16,521 bases of DNA from Io17-Chloro-G2 sp034428715 (GTDB taxonomy: Bacteria > Chloroflexota > Dehalococcoidia > Lucifugimonadales > UBA3495). The notes beneath the pieces were generated by a model, which worked only from the letters and a program-made list of their open reading frames with translations, was not told where the DNA came from and searched no databases. The position numbers and the translations under genes were made by a program. This document shows positions 6,447 to 14,041 of this stretch, piece by piece. The stretch is from positions 1-16,521 of the forward strand of contig DAOUHE010000149.1 of the NCBI GenBank assembly GCA_034428715.1. The letters are read 5' to 3'. The first letter of the stretch is position 1. Each line of letters begins with the position of its first letter.

Positions 6447-7666
6447 GCGTGCGGCGCGTTGCAATCATAGCCTATCACGCCTGCCCTCTGGCGGCCCCTG
6501 GACAAGGAAAATCAGGGGGTATGAATGTCTACGTCAGGCAGTTGGCCGGCGCCCTAGGGAACCAGGGAATATCGGTGGACATCTTCACCCGCAACCATCC
6601 GGAGGAAGCCGGCGAGGTGGAAGAGTTTGGCCCTGGCGTCCGCGTTGTCCACCTGCCTGGGGGCGATGCCGAAATTCCCATGGGCGACCTTTTTACTCAG
6701 CTCCCCGGATTCCTCGATGAGGTGTTACGTTTCCAACGAACGAACGGCATCTCTTATCAGGTAGTGCATTCCCACTACTGGCTTTCCGGCTGGGTTGGAA
6801 AGCGGCTGGCTCGTCAAAATAACATTCCTCATCTGGTCACCTTCCATACGCTGGGGCTGATCAAACTCCAATCCAGGGTGGGGGAAATAGAACCGGCCAA
6901 ACGGGCTGAGGTAGAACGAGATTTGATCGAGTCGGCGTCACGCATAATCGCCTTCAGCCCCCATGAAAGAGATGCCATGGTGCGTCTTTACGGGGCGTCA
7001 CCGGCTAATATTGAACTGTTGCCTTGCGGCGTGGATCTGTCGCGGTTCAAACCTTTGGACCGGAAGGCAGCCCGGGAACGGTTGGGCTTGAACGGCGGCA
7101 AAGTCCTGCTGTACGTGGGCCGGGTGGAGCCACTGAAGGGTTTGGAGTTGCTGGTACACACCGCAGCCCAGATGGAGACATGCCACGATGTAAAGGTTCT
7201 GGTGGTTGGGGGCGCCAACGACGGCGACAAGGAAGTTGGCCGCCTGCAAGACCTGGCCAGGGACCTAGAGGTGGACCACGTAATCGACTTTGTGGGACGG
7301 GTGGATCAGGAGGACCTTCCCCTTTACTATAACGCCGCCGACGTTTGCGTTCTTCCCTCTTATTATGAGAGCTTTGGGCTGGCTGCGTTAGAGTCCATGG
7401 CCTGTGGGACTCCGGTGGTGGCAACCCGGGTGGGTGGCCTATCCACGGTTGTTCATCATGGCCACACCGGATATCTGAAGTCGTGGCGCTGCCCTGAGGC
7501 GTTTGCCAATTCATTGGAGATGATCATTGCCAGCGAGGGGTTGCAATACAGTATGGGAAAGGCGGCGCGGAAAAGGGCAGAACAGATGAGCTGGGAGAGG
7601 GTTGCCGCTGGAATCACCGATATCTATGAGTCGGTGCTCTCGGAGACTCCCTCCAGGCTGGATTAA
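6443..7666 (+). CDS. GT4 glycosyltransferase, MshA-like
   Basis: 407 residues, GT-B fold. The N-terminus (AYHACPLAAPGQGKSGGMNVYVRQL, residues 10-34, split here only for reading) has the Gly-Gly-Met-Asn-Val-Tyr loop typical of MshA and sucrose-phosphate-synthase-like GT4 enzymes. HSHYW (109-113) and TFHTLG follow. The C-terminal nucleotide-sugar domain has CGVDLSRF, YVGRVEPLKG with Arg227 and Lys232, and the E-x7-E motif at Glu309 and Glu317 in ESFGLAALE. In MshA this chemistry joins GlcNAc to inositol-3-phosphate. The exact donor and acceptor here are unproven. The start is TTG at 6443, overlapping the previous stop as TTGA. The next Met is in the conserved loop, so TTG is well supported. The DUF502 gene begins 4 nt after its stop. 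Confidence 0.9.
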   Translation: MSVRRVAIIAYHACPLAAPGQGKSGGMNVYVRQLAGALGNQGISVDIFTRNHPEEAGEVEEFGPGVRVVHLPGGDAEIPMGDLFTQLPGFLDEVLRFQRTNGISYQVVHSHYWLSGWVGKRLARQNNIPHLVTFHTLGLIKLQSRVGEIEPAKRAEVERDLIESASRIIAFSPHERDAMVRLYGASPANIELLPCGVDLSRFKPLDRKAARERLGLNGGKVLLYVGRVEPLKGLELLVHTAAQMETCHDVKVLVVGGANDGDKEVGRLQDLARDLEVDHVIDFVGRVDQEDLPLYYNAADVCVLPSYYESFGLAALESMACGTPVVATRVGGLSTVVHHGHTGYLKSWRCPEAFANSLEMIIASEGLQYSMGKAARKRAEQMSWERVAAGITDIYESVLSETPSRLD

Positions 7667-7670
7667 CCCT

Positions 7671-8408
7671 TTGAACCAGGGACCGGCCGGCGCAGATTCC
7701 CGTGCAGATTCCCGTGCAGATTCCCGGCCCGATTCCGGGGAGCCAGCCTCCAGGCGTCACCGCTTGGGTCCTCTCCACGGGCTGGTAGTCCATGTCGAAC
7801 GAACTTTGGGCGCCGGTATCCTGGTGGTGCTGCCCATCGGCGTCACCGCCCTCATCCTCAAATTCTTCTTTGATCTTCTAGATCCCCTGTTGCAGGATCC
7901 TGTGTTGAGCAAGCTGCCCGGACCCGAGATTCCCGGTTTGGGCTTGCTAGCGCTGGTTGTTTTGGTCTACCTGGCCGGACTTGTGACCACCCAGGTCTTG
8001 GGCCGCAGCATGCTGGACTTCGGCCATCGCGTTTTGGAATTCATCCCGGTGGTAAAAAGTATCTACGGAACGACCCGCAGCGCCGTGGAATTGCTCTCTA
8101 ATTCCAATGATCTACCCTACAGCAGAGTGGTCTTGGTGGCATTTCCCCATCCTGGCATGCAATCGATAGGGTTGGTGACGTCGCGAATGCTGGACGCCGA
8201 CGGCGAGGGAATGCTGGCGGTTTACATCCCAACGACACCCATACCATCATCTGGGTTTTTGGTCATGGTGAGGGCTGAGGATGTAATTTCCACCGGCATG
8301 ACCGTGGAAGACGCCATGAAAGTGATCATTTCCGGTGGTTTGCTGGCCGAGCGGGAGTTTCAGCAGTTGCCGGTGTTCAACCGCGCCAAGTCCAGCTCAA
8401 ACCAGTGA
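7671..8408 (+). CDS. DUF502 family membrane protein
   Basis: 245 residues from the TTG at 7671, 4 nt after the glycosyltransferase stop. The open frame extends to 7602 inside that gene, which is less likely. Residues 9-22 are an Ala-Asp-Ser-Arg repeat not expected in the family. Hydrophobic segments at about 47-70 and 86-108 are membrane spans. The conserved DUF502 blocks follow: EFIPVVKSIYGTTRS (123-137), VAFPHPGMQSIGLVTS, then VYIPTTPIPSSGFLVMV (184-200) with EDV. The family is widespread in bacteria and its function is unknown. Its place at the end of an acyltransferase-glycosyltransferase run suggests an envelope role, but that is inference. The last 49 nt overlap the 3' end of the convergent GNAT gene. 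Confidence 0.85.
   Translation: MNQGPAGADSRADSRADSRPDSGEPASRRHRLGPLHGLVVHVERTLGAGILVVLPIGVTALILKFFFDLLDPLLQDPVLSKLPGPEIPGLGLLALVVLVYLAGLVTTQVLGRSMLDFGHRVLEFIPVVKSIYGTTRSAVELLSNSNDLPYSRVVLVAFPHPGMQSIGLVTSRMLDADGEGMLAVYIPTTPIPSSGFLVMVRAEDVISTGMTVEDAMKVIISGGLLAEREFQQLPVFNRAKSSSNQ
7692..7739 (+). repeat. 12-bp tandem repeat encoding Ala-Asp-Ser-Arg
   Basis: gcagattcccgt occurs at 7692-7703 and 7704-7715. A third copy at 7716-7727 differs in the last base, and a diverged fourth unit ends near 7739. It lies at the extreme N-terminus of the DUF502 protein and keeps the reading frame. The repeat lies before the first membrane span. Confidence 0.9.
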
Positions 8409-9298
8409 AGTTCTGAGGTCTTCTCAAATCCCACGGAGGTGTAAAGCCGGATGGCTGGGGTATTACTGGAATCGTCTTCCAAACTGATGTTCCTTGCGCC
8501 TGCCGTTTGAAGGAAGTCCATTCCGGCCATCAATATTGATTTGCTGATGCCACGGCCCCTGAATTCTGGTACCACGCCAATCATCCCTATGACTCCCCTC
8601 AACCCCTCTGCTATTGGCACCAGGCAGGTCCAACAATATCCGGCCGGCGCTTCGGCCCGGGTCTGTTGGTTACGGTGGAAAAGAAACAATATACCTTGGT
8701 GGTTGGTATTGGACATGTCCGCGCGGTACTTGATCTGCTCAACCGTGTTTGGACAAAATCCCCAGCTATCGCTGAATGCCGAGTTTTGGACTTGAGTCAA
8801 GAGTCCTTCGTCTCCAGGGGCGAAAGACCGGACATGGTAGCCGTTCTCCGTCGACCATGGCGGCAACTGCCCTTCTTGCCACAGCATGTTTGTGTAAGAC
8901 CGCGCCATGAAGAATCCGTATTCCTCTACCATGGCGGACCGGGACGAGTTCGCTGGGAGGCACAGGTGGGCCACATTGGCGCCCCACTTTCGGGATTGGC
9001 GTACGGCCGTGTCCAATAATTCCCTGTGCAGTGCGCCGCCGGCCAAAACCGGGTCCACTTCCATTTGCAACACCGCCCGGCCGATAGGAGGCTCTCGGTG
9101 GACCAGACAGAAACCTTTGACTGCACCCTGCTCTTCCAAGATCCAGCAGTTTACTTCAAGATCAAGCCAAGGCTGCTCCAGCAATTCCTGGAAGATCTTG
9201 CGGCCCAGATCCCGTTCGTGGCTGCCCCAGTCGTTGAGGGTTTCTGCCAAATCCAGCAAATCAGGCAGACGCCCGTCGGTGAAAGTCACAATGGGCAA
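8360..9298 (-). CDS. Tandem-GNAT acetyltransferase, MshD-like
   Basis: 312 residues. Two GNAT halves are visible: a degenerate N-terminal one (about 1-145) and an intact C-terminal one (about 154-303). The second has VVPEFRGRGISKSIL (242-256), the acetyl-CoA pyrophosphate loop, and NISLEDDSSNTPAIRLYTSVGF (270-291). The double architecture, about 300-residue length and blocks such as AFSDSWGFCP and AGYCWTCLV are like mycothiol synthase MshD, which acetylates the cysteine amine of Cys-GlcN-Ins. The substrate here is unproven, and other tandem GNATs share this plan. The start is TTG at 9298 with GGGGAG about 8 nt upstream; the next Met is residue 79. Its 3' end lies inside the DUF502 gene on the other strand (49-nt overlap). 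It is divergent from the alpha/beta hydrolase across a 507-bp spacer. Confidence 0.82.
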   Translation of the reverse strand: MPIVTFTDGRLPDLLDLAETLNDWGSHERDLGRKIFQELLEQPWLDLEVNCWILEEQGAVKGFCLVHREPPIGRAVLQMEVDPVLAGGALHRELLDTAVRQSRKWGANVAHLCLPANSSRSAMVEEYGFFMARSYTNMLWQEGQLPPWSTENGYHVRSFAPGDEGLLTQVQNSAFSDSWGFCPNTVEQIKYRADMSNTNHQGILFLFHRNQQTRAEAPAGYCWTCLVPIAEGLRGVIGMIGVVPEFRGRGISKSILMAGMDFLQTAGARNISLEDDSSNTPAIRLYTSVGFEKTSELHWFELDLARLNTGNC

Positions 9299-9805
9299 AG
9301 GAAGGCTCCCCGAGAAGGTTTCGAATAAGCAGTGGCCGGAGTGGGTGTTTGGCGGGAGGCTGCCCCGTATGCCTGCGCATGCTCAATACGGGCAGCCTGG
9401 TCAAGTTGACGAATTAGCTACGCGCAAAGCGCTTTTCATGCTTGGAGGGGATTGTAGCAGAGTATCCTATGGGCTACAAGGCAGCTAGCTAGCTTCAAAA
9501 TCGGCCCTGATTTTTTGAATCAAGGAGTACTTTTCGCGTGGAATCTAGTGCAGTCGAAATCTCGATCTTAGGTAGGCCGCAACCAGCATCCCTGAGGTAT
9601 ACTTCCAGTGGATGCCAGATTCGATGTTTTCTCCATAGCTCAGCCGAAAGTTGCGGTTCAACCGGCAACGGTTAGGTGCATTCACCGGCCAGTAACACGG
9701 GTTTGCAGGATTGAAAGACGGGCGGGGACCAATTCCGTGCCCGCGCATTTGATTAGCGGTCACCACAGGCTGTGTTGCTAGTAGCATCCCAAGGACGATG
9801 GACAT
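9299..9805. other. Divergent spacer of 507 bp with no convincing gene
   Basis: It separates the MshD-like gene (minus) from the alpha/beta hydrolase (plus), so promoters for both should lie here, though I cannot assign -35/-10 boxes with confidence. It contains a strong hairpin (9357-9398), a 7-bp inverted repeat TTGTAGC/GCTACAA (9452-9458 and 9473-9479), the palindrome AGCTAGCT (9483-9490) and a TGATT/AATCA repeat near 9508-9522. A minus-strand frame from about 9805 to 9545 is open for roughly 85 codons (containing NPANPCYWPVN). It has no recognisable domain and no ribosome binding site that I trust. Base composition is more AT-rich than the flanking genes. Confidence 0.6.
9357..9398. repeat. 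13-bp inverted repeat hairpin upstream of the MshD-like gene
   Basis: aggctgcc-c-cgtat (9357-9370) pairs with atacgggcagcct (9386-9398). This gives a 13-bp stem with one bulged C and a loop of about 15 nt that itself contains GCGCATGC-like symmetry. Neither flank has a T-run, so it is not a standard terminator. It lies 59 bp upstream of the GNAT start and could be an operator, a cruciform or a decayed mobile-element end. Confidence 0.6.
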
Positions 9806-10594
9806 ATGCCTTACGTTGAGGTTCCTGGCGTTGAACTTTGGTATAACGACACCGGCGGCGAAGATACGCCGGTGATTTTCTTGCACGCCGCGTCGGGCAC
9901 CTGCGAGAGTTGGGTGTACCAGGTGCCGGCATTCACCGCCGCGGGATATCGTTGCGTCGCATATGACCGGCGCAACTGGGGCCGGTCCCGTTTAGCCACC
10001 GGATCAGACTCTGGGGCAGAGCAGCCAGGCTATGTTGACGATGATCTCCAAGGGTTGGTGGACCATTTGAGGCTGGGCCGGTTCCATCTGGTCGCGACGG
10101 CCGCTGGGGGAATCGGCGGTCTGGCATATGCTCTGGAACATCCAGAACGGGTCCGTAGCTTGTTGGTCTCTAACAGCATCGGAGGTGTGCAGGACCCGGC
10201 CTACCTGGAGGTCCAGCAGAGGCTTCGGCCACCGGAGATCCAAAACCTGCCCATAGAGTTACGGGAACTGGGGCCTTCCTACCGGGGTACCGACCCCGAA
10301 GGCACCGAACGTTGGATTGAGATAGACCGAAACAGCCGTCAGGGTAGCGGGCACGGGCCGGGGCAACCGCCGAGCCATCCGATGACCCTCGCACGCTTGG
10401 AGACGATGAAAGTCCCAGTGCTTTTTGTGCTTGGGGACGCCGACCTGCTGGCGCCGCCGGCGCTGATGCGCATGCTGGCGGCGCCTATCCCTGGTTGTCA
10501 GATAGTGACAGTGCCGGAAGCAGGCCATGCGGCCTTCTGGGAGCGGCCAGAGGTCTGGAATGGGTTGGTCTTGGAGTTTCTGCACCGGCATTAG
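9806..10594 (+). CDS. Alpha/beta hydrolase-fold protein lacking the nucleophilic Ser
   Basis: 262 residues, the usual length for a single-domain alpha/beta hydrolase. VIFLHAASGTCESW (23-36) is the oxyanion-hole strand and loop. YDRRNWGRS (53-61) is the typical following block. The nucleophile elbow, normally G-H-S-x-G-G, reads LVATAAGGIGG (95-105), so the Ser position is Ala99. The codon is gcc. The acid (Asp213 in LGDADLLAPP) and the base (His241 in EAGHAAFWERP) are both kept. The protein therefore looks folded but unable to act as a serine hydrolase. It may be a non-hydrolytic family member such as a lyase, a cofactor-free enzyme or a binding protein. The ATG at 9806 has AAGGA at 9791-9795. 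It stands alone between two 500-bp spacers. Confidence 0.85.
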   Translation: MPYVEVPGVELWYNDTGGEDTPVIFLHAASGTCESWVYQVPAFTAAGYRCVAYDRRNWGRSRLATGSDSGAEQPGYVDDDLQGLVDHLRLGRFHLVATAAGGIGGLAYALEHPERVRSLLVSNSIGGVQDPAYLEVQQRLRPPEIQNLPIELRELGPSYRGTDPEGTERWIEIDRNSRQGSGHGPGQPPSHPMTLARLETMKVPVLFVLGDADLLAPPALMRMLAAPIPGCQIVTVPEAGHAAFWERPEVWNGLVLEFLHRH

Positions 10595-11109
10595 GCTTGT
10601 TCCGGAGCATCCCTTCAGAGAATCCAAATGAGATCCCACCCCATCCGCAGTATCGCCCGGAAGCTATTGGCGCCTCAAGCGCCGTGAACCGGCTCGCTGG
10701 TAAAAATTGTTCCCTTGGCGGCACGTTCTCAGATTATTAGGTTTTTTGCCAAAGGGTAGAATTGAATCGGAAGTTCCGTTCCTGTAACATTGGGCACGGC
10801 CTGTAATGCTTGCGAAACTGGCTTATGAGATGCCCAACTACCGGAATATCAACGTCGGGTTTTTGGGTTTTTGTTCAACTGGCCGCACCAAAATCGTAGT
10901 TTAACTATGGGCTTCACTAGGTTAATTTGGAGTATATGTCAGTGCCGGCTCCGCTCGGAACTGACGAATCGGCTTGATTCCATCCCGTTGCACCTCGACG
11001 AACCTGCCACCAAACGTCAAGGCGCGCGTTTGCCTTAAACGTATGCGCGGAGTGGTTGGCCCGTTGCCGAAAATTTTGAGACAGCCTCTAATTGGGAGAA
11101 TACCGGCTT
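10595..11109. other. Spacer of about 515 bp without a recognisable gene
   Basis: It lies between the alpha/beta hydrolase and the PIG-L deacetylase, both on the plus strand. All frames are broken by stops and no tRNA-like cloverleaf is visible. I see several inverted repeats: GGCGC/GCGCC with a 5-nt loop (10669-10683), TTGGGCA/TGCCCAA spaced by 34 nt (10790-10837), and GTCAGT-g-CCGG with the matching arm to ACTGAC (10938-10965). There are two gggttttt runs near 10858-10873. The promoter for the deacetylase should be here, but no clear -35/-10 pair stands out. The region is more AT-rich than the genes around it. Confidence 0.6.
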
Positions 11110-11832
11110 ATGGTAGAAGCTAACCAGGAGATCCCCCAGCGGGTGCTGGTGGTCATACCACATCCCGACGACGCTGAATTTTGGTGCGGAGGAGCCTTGG
11201 CTCATTGGATCAGCCGAGGCGCCGATGTGCATTATGTCCTATGCACCGATGGCGGCAACGGCACGACCGATGCCGATGTTACGTCCCAGGAATTATCGGC
11301 GGTGAGGGAACAGGAACAAAAGAATGCCGCCCGGGTATTGGGAGTCGCCGAAGTCGTGTCGTTGCACCATCCCGACGGGGAACTGGAGGACACCAGGGAG
11401 TTTCGTAAAGAGATAGTCCGGCAGATCAGGTTAGTTCGCCCCGATGTGGTGCTATGCCCGGAGCCTTACCGCAGGAACCTGGCTTGGCACCGGGACCACC
11501 GCATCACCGGGCAGGTCACCCTGGACGCCGTGTTTCCCGCGGCCAGGGACCATTTGAACTTCGTCGAGCTTTGGCGAGACGAGGGTTTGGAACCGCATAA
11601 GACGGCAACGGTCTTATTCTGGGGGACGGAATTGGCCGATACCTTTGTGGATATCTCTGACGCCATGGACACCAAGATCAAGGCTGTGATGGCTCACCGT
11701 AGCCAGCTGGGGGACCGCTCGGCATCTGAGGTTCGGGGGTTCGTCGAAGAGAGGGCCCGAGACGCTGGGAAGTCTGCCGCCGAGCCGTACCAACTTGCCG
11801 AGGCCTTCCGAAAGGTCACGTTCCGAACCTAA
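11110..11832 (+). CDS. PIG-L/LmbE family zinc-dependent N-deacetylase (MshB-like)
   Basis: 240 residues from the ATG at 11110, which has gggaga at 11094-11099. A TTG six codons upstream is the alternative. The family removes the acetyl group from N-acetylglucosamine conjugates, as in MshB (mycothiol) and BshB (bacillithiol). The opening motif PHPDDAEFWCGG gives zinc ligands His18 and Asp21 and the catalytic base Asp20. The third ligand is His130 in AWHRDHR. CTDGGNG (45-51) and REQEQKNAARVLGV (66-79) are further family blocks. All metal ligands are present, so activity is expected. The substrate cannot be read from the sequence; such enzymes are often multi-copy in Chloroflexota. It converges with the DUF885 gene with 34 nt between the stops. 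Confidence 0.92.
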   Translation: MVEANQEIPQRVLVVIPHPDDAEFWCGGALAHWISRGADVHYVLCTDGGNGTTDADVTSQELSAVREQEQKNAARVLGVAEVVSLHHPDGELEDTREFRKEIVRQIRLVRPDVVLCPEPYRRNLAWHRDHRITGQVTLDAVFPAARDHLNFVELWRDEGLEPHKTATVLFWGTELADTFVDISDAMDTKIKAVMAHRSQLGDRSASEVRGFVEERARDAGKSAAEPYQLAEAFRKVTFRT

Positions 11833-11866
11833 AACCTCACGGCACGCCGATCGGGCTCCGCCGCGG

Positions 11867-13531
11867 TCAGACGGGCGAGCCTTCGGGGTTCTCCAGCATG
11901 ACTTCGCGGACCAGGGGCAGTGCGGGCGCCCCATAGGAAAGCAACCGGTCGTGGAATTCCTTCAACGAGAATGCGCCGCCCTTCTCCCGCTGATAGTCCC
12001 GCGCCAGTTTCTTGATCATCAACTTGCCCAGGGTATAGTTGAGATAGCCGGGGTCGAAAGTTCCCCGTAGCGCCTCACGCCGGGCGGGAAGTTCCCCCAT
12101 GTAGGCATTGTCCGTGAAAAATCTGGTGGCCTGGTCCACCGTCATTCCCTGGGTGTGCATGCGTATCGAGCACAGGTAACGGCAATTGCGCACCAGGGCC
12201 TCCAACAGTTGGGTCAACAGGAGGTTTGGCTGCCCTTTGGCGTAGTCCGTGTCCACCACCATCTCCTCGGTGTAGTGAGCCCAACCCTCAGTGAAGGCGT
12301 ACGAGGTTGCGACCCGGTTGACCAGGGGCAGGTCACGGCCGTATTTGTTGTGCAGGTGATGGACGAAATGGCCCGGATAAACTTCATGGATGGAGATTAT
12401 CTTGAGGGTGTCGTAATTGAAATTAGACAGCCACTCCTCCCGCTGGACCGGTGTCCAGCCGGGTTCCACCGGGGTGACATAATAAAAGGATTCGGTCGCT
12501 AGGGTTTCGAGGGCCCCGGCGCTGTCCATGGCCGCAAAGGCGTACCTCATGTAGGCTGGTGTTTCCATGACCTGACAACGGTCCTCCGATGGCACCGATA
12601 GTATGTCCAGGTCGATCATGGACTGGCGCAGCGCTTCCAACATCTCCCGGGTGTCGGATATCAACGAATCGGCCGTTGGGTGGTTGCCGCTGATATGCGC
12701 CACGATATCGGCTACCGGACGGCCGGGGCCGATCTCAGCGGCAACTTGGGCCAACCGGGCCAGGTTGTCATCCAGGTTGGCTTGGCCCACCCGTTCTAGC
12801 TCTTCCACTGGAAGGATGACGGCTTCACCTTCGGACATCATGGCCTGATACATCCGGGCCCCGATGGCAAATTGAGGCGACGCAGCCTCACGCCGGGCGC
12901 GGAGGCGGTCCACGAAACCGTCAACCGCGGCGGCGGCAGATTCCCTGAGCCGATTGAATTCCGTAAGTATCGCCGGGTCGTCGAACCCCGACACCGCCTG
13001 TTTCAGGTCCTGCCGGTAAAACCGGGCCATTCCCGCATAGGCTTCGACGCTCATCTCCAACACGGGAGCGCCCAGTTCGCCTGACAGGGTGGCGTCCAGG
13101 TTTTCCAGGAATTCGGGCACCTGAGCCAATACTCGGGAGGCCGAGCGCAACCGGTCAGCCAACGGGGCGTAATCACGCCTTACATAGGAGCCGACGTCTA
13201 GGTACCCCACCTGGCGCATAGGGTTGAATTCCAGGGGGCGCATCTCGGTCAGGGTGAACAACTCCCGCTTAAGAAACTGCTCCAATAGTCTATGGCTTAG
13301 CCGGTCCTCGTTGGTTAACCCGCTAGAGTCAATGGCTGAAACTCTTCTCAACCCGGTGCGAACAGATTCGGCCCGGAACGACAGACTTGCCGGAGTGAGG
13401 TCCGGCAGGCGCCCATCGTACTCATGCCGGCCGATGTGGGAACCGGCCGTGGGATAGAAGCCCCAATATTCGTGGATCAAATCCCGCGAGAGGCCATCCA
13501 GGCCTTCATCCCCGCTGCTGGTTTCCACCAC
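11867..13531 (-). CDS. DUF885 family zinc-metallohydrolase
   Basis: 554 residues, typical for DUF885 (Pfam PF05960). The family resembles gluzincin metallopeptidases and is probably a zinc hydrolase or carboxypeptidase. The zinc motif HEVYPGH is at 382-388, the family's HExxPGH form. TEGWAHYTEEM at 414-424 carries the third ligand (probably Glu415) and a conserved His419. No signal peptide is seen, so the protein appears cytoplasmic. The start is GTG at 13531 or the next codon, also GTG, at 13528. AGAGGA upstream is better spaced for the second. It lies 44 nt downstream of the EthD gene on the same strand, suggesting an operon. Natural substrates of this family are mostly unknown. Confidence 0.9.
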   Translation of the reverse strand: MVETSSGDEGLDGLSRDLIHEYWGFYPTAGSHIGRHEYDGRLPDLTPASLSFRAESVRTGLRRVSAIDSSGLTNEDRLSHRLLEQFLKRELFTLTEMRPLEFNPMRQVGYLDVGSYVRRDYAPLADRLRSASRVLAQVPEFLENLDATLSGELGAPVLEMSVEAYAGMARFYRQDLKQAVSGFDDPAILTEFNRLRESAAAAVDGFVDRLRARREAASPQFAIGARMYQAMMSEGEAVILPVEELERVGQANLDDNLARLAQVAAEIGPGRPVADIVAHISGNHPTADSLISDTREMLEALRQSMIDLDILSVPSEDRCQVMETPAYMRYAFAAMDSAGALETLATESFYYVTPVEPGWTPVQREEWLSNFNYDTLKIISIHEVYPGHFVHHLHNKYGRDLPLVNRVATSYAFTEGWAHYTEEMVVDTDYAKGQPNLLLTQLLEALVRNCRYLCSIRMHTQGMTVDQATRFFTDNAYMGELPARREALRGTFDPGYLNYTLGKLMIKKLARDYQREKGGAFSLKEFHDRLLSYGAPALPLVREVMLENPEGSPV

Positions 13532-13575
13532 AAGTCCTCTGCCGAACCAAATGCTGATTTATCCGCGACAGGCGG

Positions 13576-13890
13576 CTAAACCAGCACCTCGCCGATCTGG
13601 AAGGTGGGTTGGATATCAGTGTAATTTTTGATGTCGCCCATTATCTCCCGGCCATGGGTGCTGAACGCGGCGTGCACCTGATCCGTGGTTTCAAATAAAA
13701 GATGGAATGTTACGACGAATGGCGCCGGCTGGTTGGGGTCGGCGGACGACACACCCTTTTCGGCCTCGCTCTTCTGAAGACCCATGGGACCCAACAATCG
13801 CTGCAACATCGGCAGGTGTTTGTTCACGTAATAATCAAAATCGAATTTCTTGCCGTCCTCGTTGGGGTACAAAACCGATACTTTGATCAT
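13576..13890 (-). CDS. EthD-domain (dimeric alpha+beta barrel) protein
   Basis: 104 residues, the normal size of small EthD-fold proteins. IKVSVLYPNEDGKKFDFDYYVNKHLPML at the start (residues 2-29) is the family's signature strand-helix with the DYY..KH block. FVVTFHLLFETTDQVHAAF and the closing DIQPTFQIGEVLV complete the ferredoxin-like fold. EthD itself is needed for ether-fuel degradation in Rhodococcus, but the family as a whole has no single known reaction. The ATG at 13890 has a strong AGGAGG 6 nt upstream. It is the first gene of a two-gene unit with the DUF885 hydrolase, which hints at a shared catabolic role (inference). Confidence 0.9.
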   Translation of the reverse strand: MIKVSVLYPNEDGKKFDFDYYVNKHLPMLQRLLGPMGLQKSEAEKGVSSADPNQPAPFVVTFHLLFETTDQVHAAFSTHGREIMGDIKNYTDIQPTFQIGEVLV

Positions 13891-13934
13891 GATTGCCTCC
13901 TACTGGGAAATGTTGGGTATTAAGCACAAATCAT

Positions 13935-13950
13935 CTTACACTACGGTAAG
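13935..13950. promoter_or_regulatory. Small inverted repeat in the EthD/S41 divergent spacer
   Basis: cttac-actacg-gtaag is a perfect 5-bp inverted repeat with a 6-nt centre. It lies 45 bp upstream of the EthD start in a 151-bp divergent spacer. It could be an operator. Promoter boxes are not clear enough to call on either strand. Confidence 0.25.
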
Positions 13951-14041
13951 GGCATGGGCCACTACGATTTGGGCTAACCGAAAATCGGCGTAGGGTTGAG
14001 GTTCGTCCTGGGCCATCTCGATAAAATGAACCGGACCAAAT

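Noticed and set aside
7047..7514. 155-codon minus-strand frame inside the glycosyltransferase gene
   Set aside because: It is low-complexity Pro/Arg-rich, overlaps the conserved nucleotide-sugar domain entirely, and has no domain of its own.
7602..7670. Upstream start of the DUF502 gene inside the glycosyltransferase
   Set aside because: It would overlap the previous gene by 65 nt without a conserved segment. The TTG at 7671, 4 nt after the stop, fits the spacing of this operon better.
5466..9298. Defence or toxin-antitoxin system formed by the GNAT-fold proteins
   Set aside because: The acyltransferases are full-length BioF2-like and tandem-GNAT proteins, not the small toxin GNAT type, and no antitoxin-like DNA-binding partner is adjacent.
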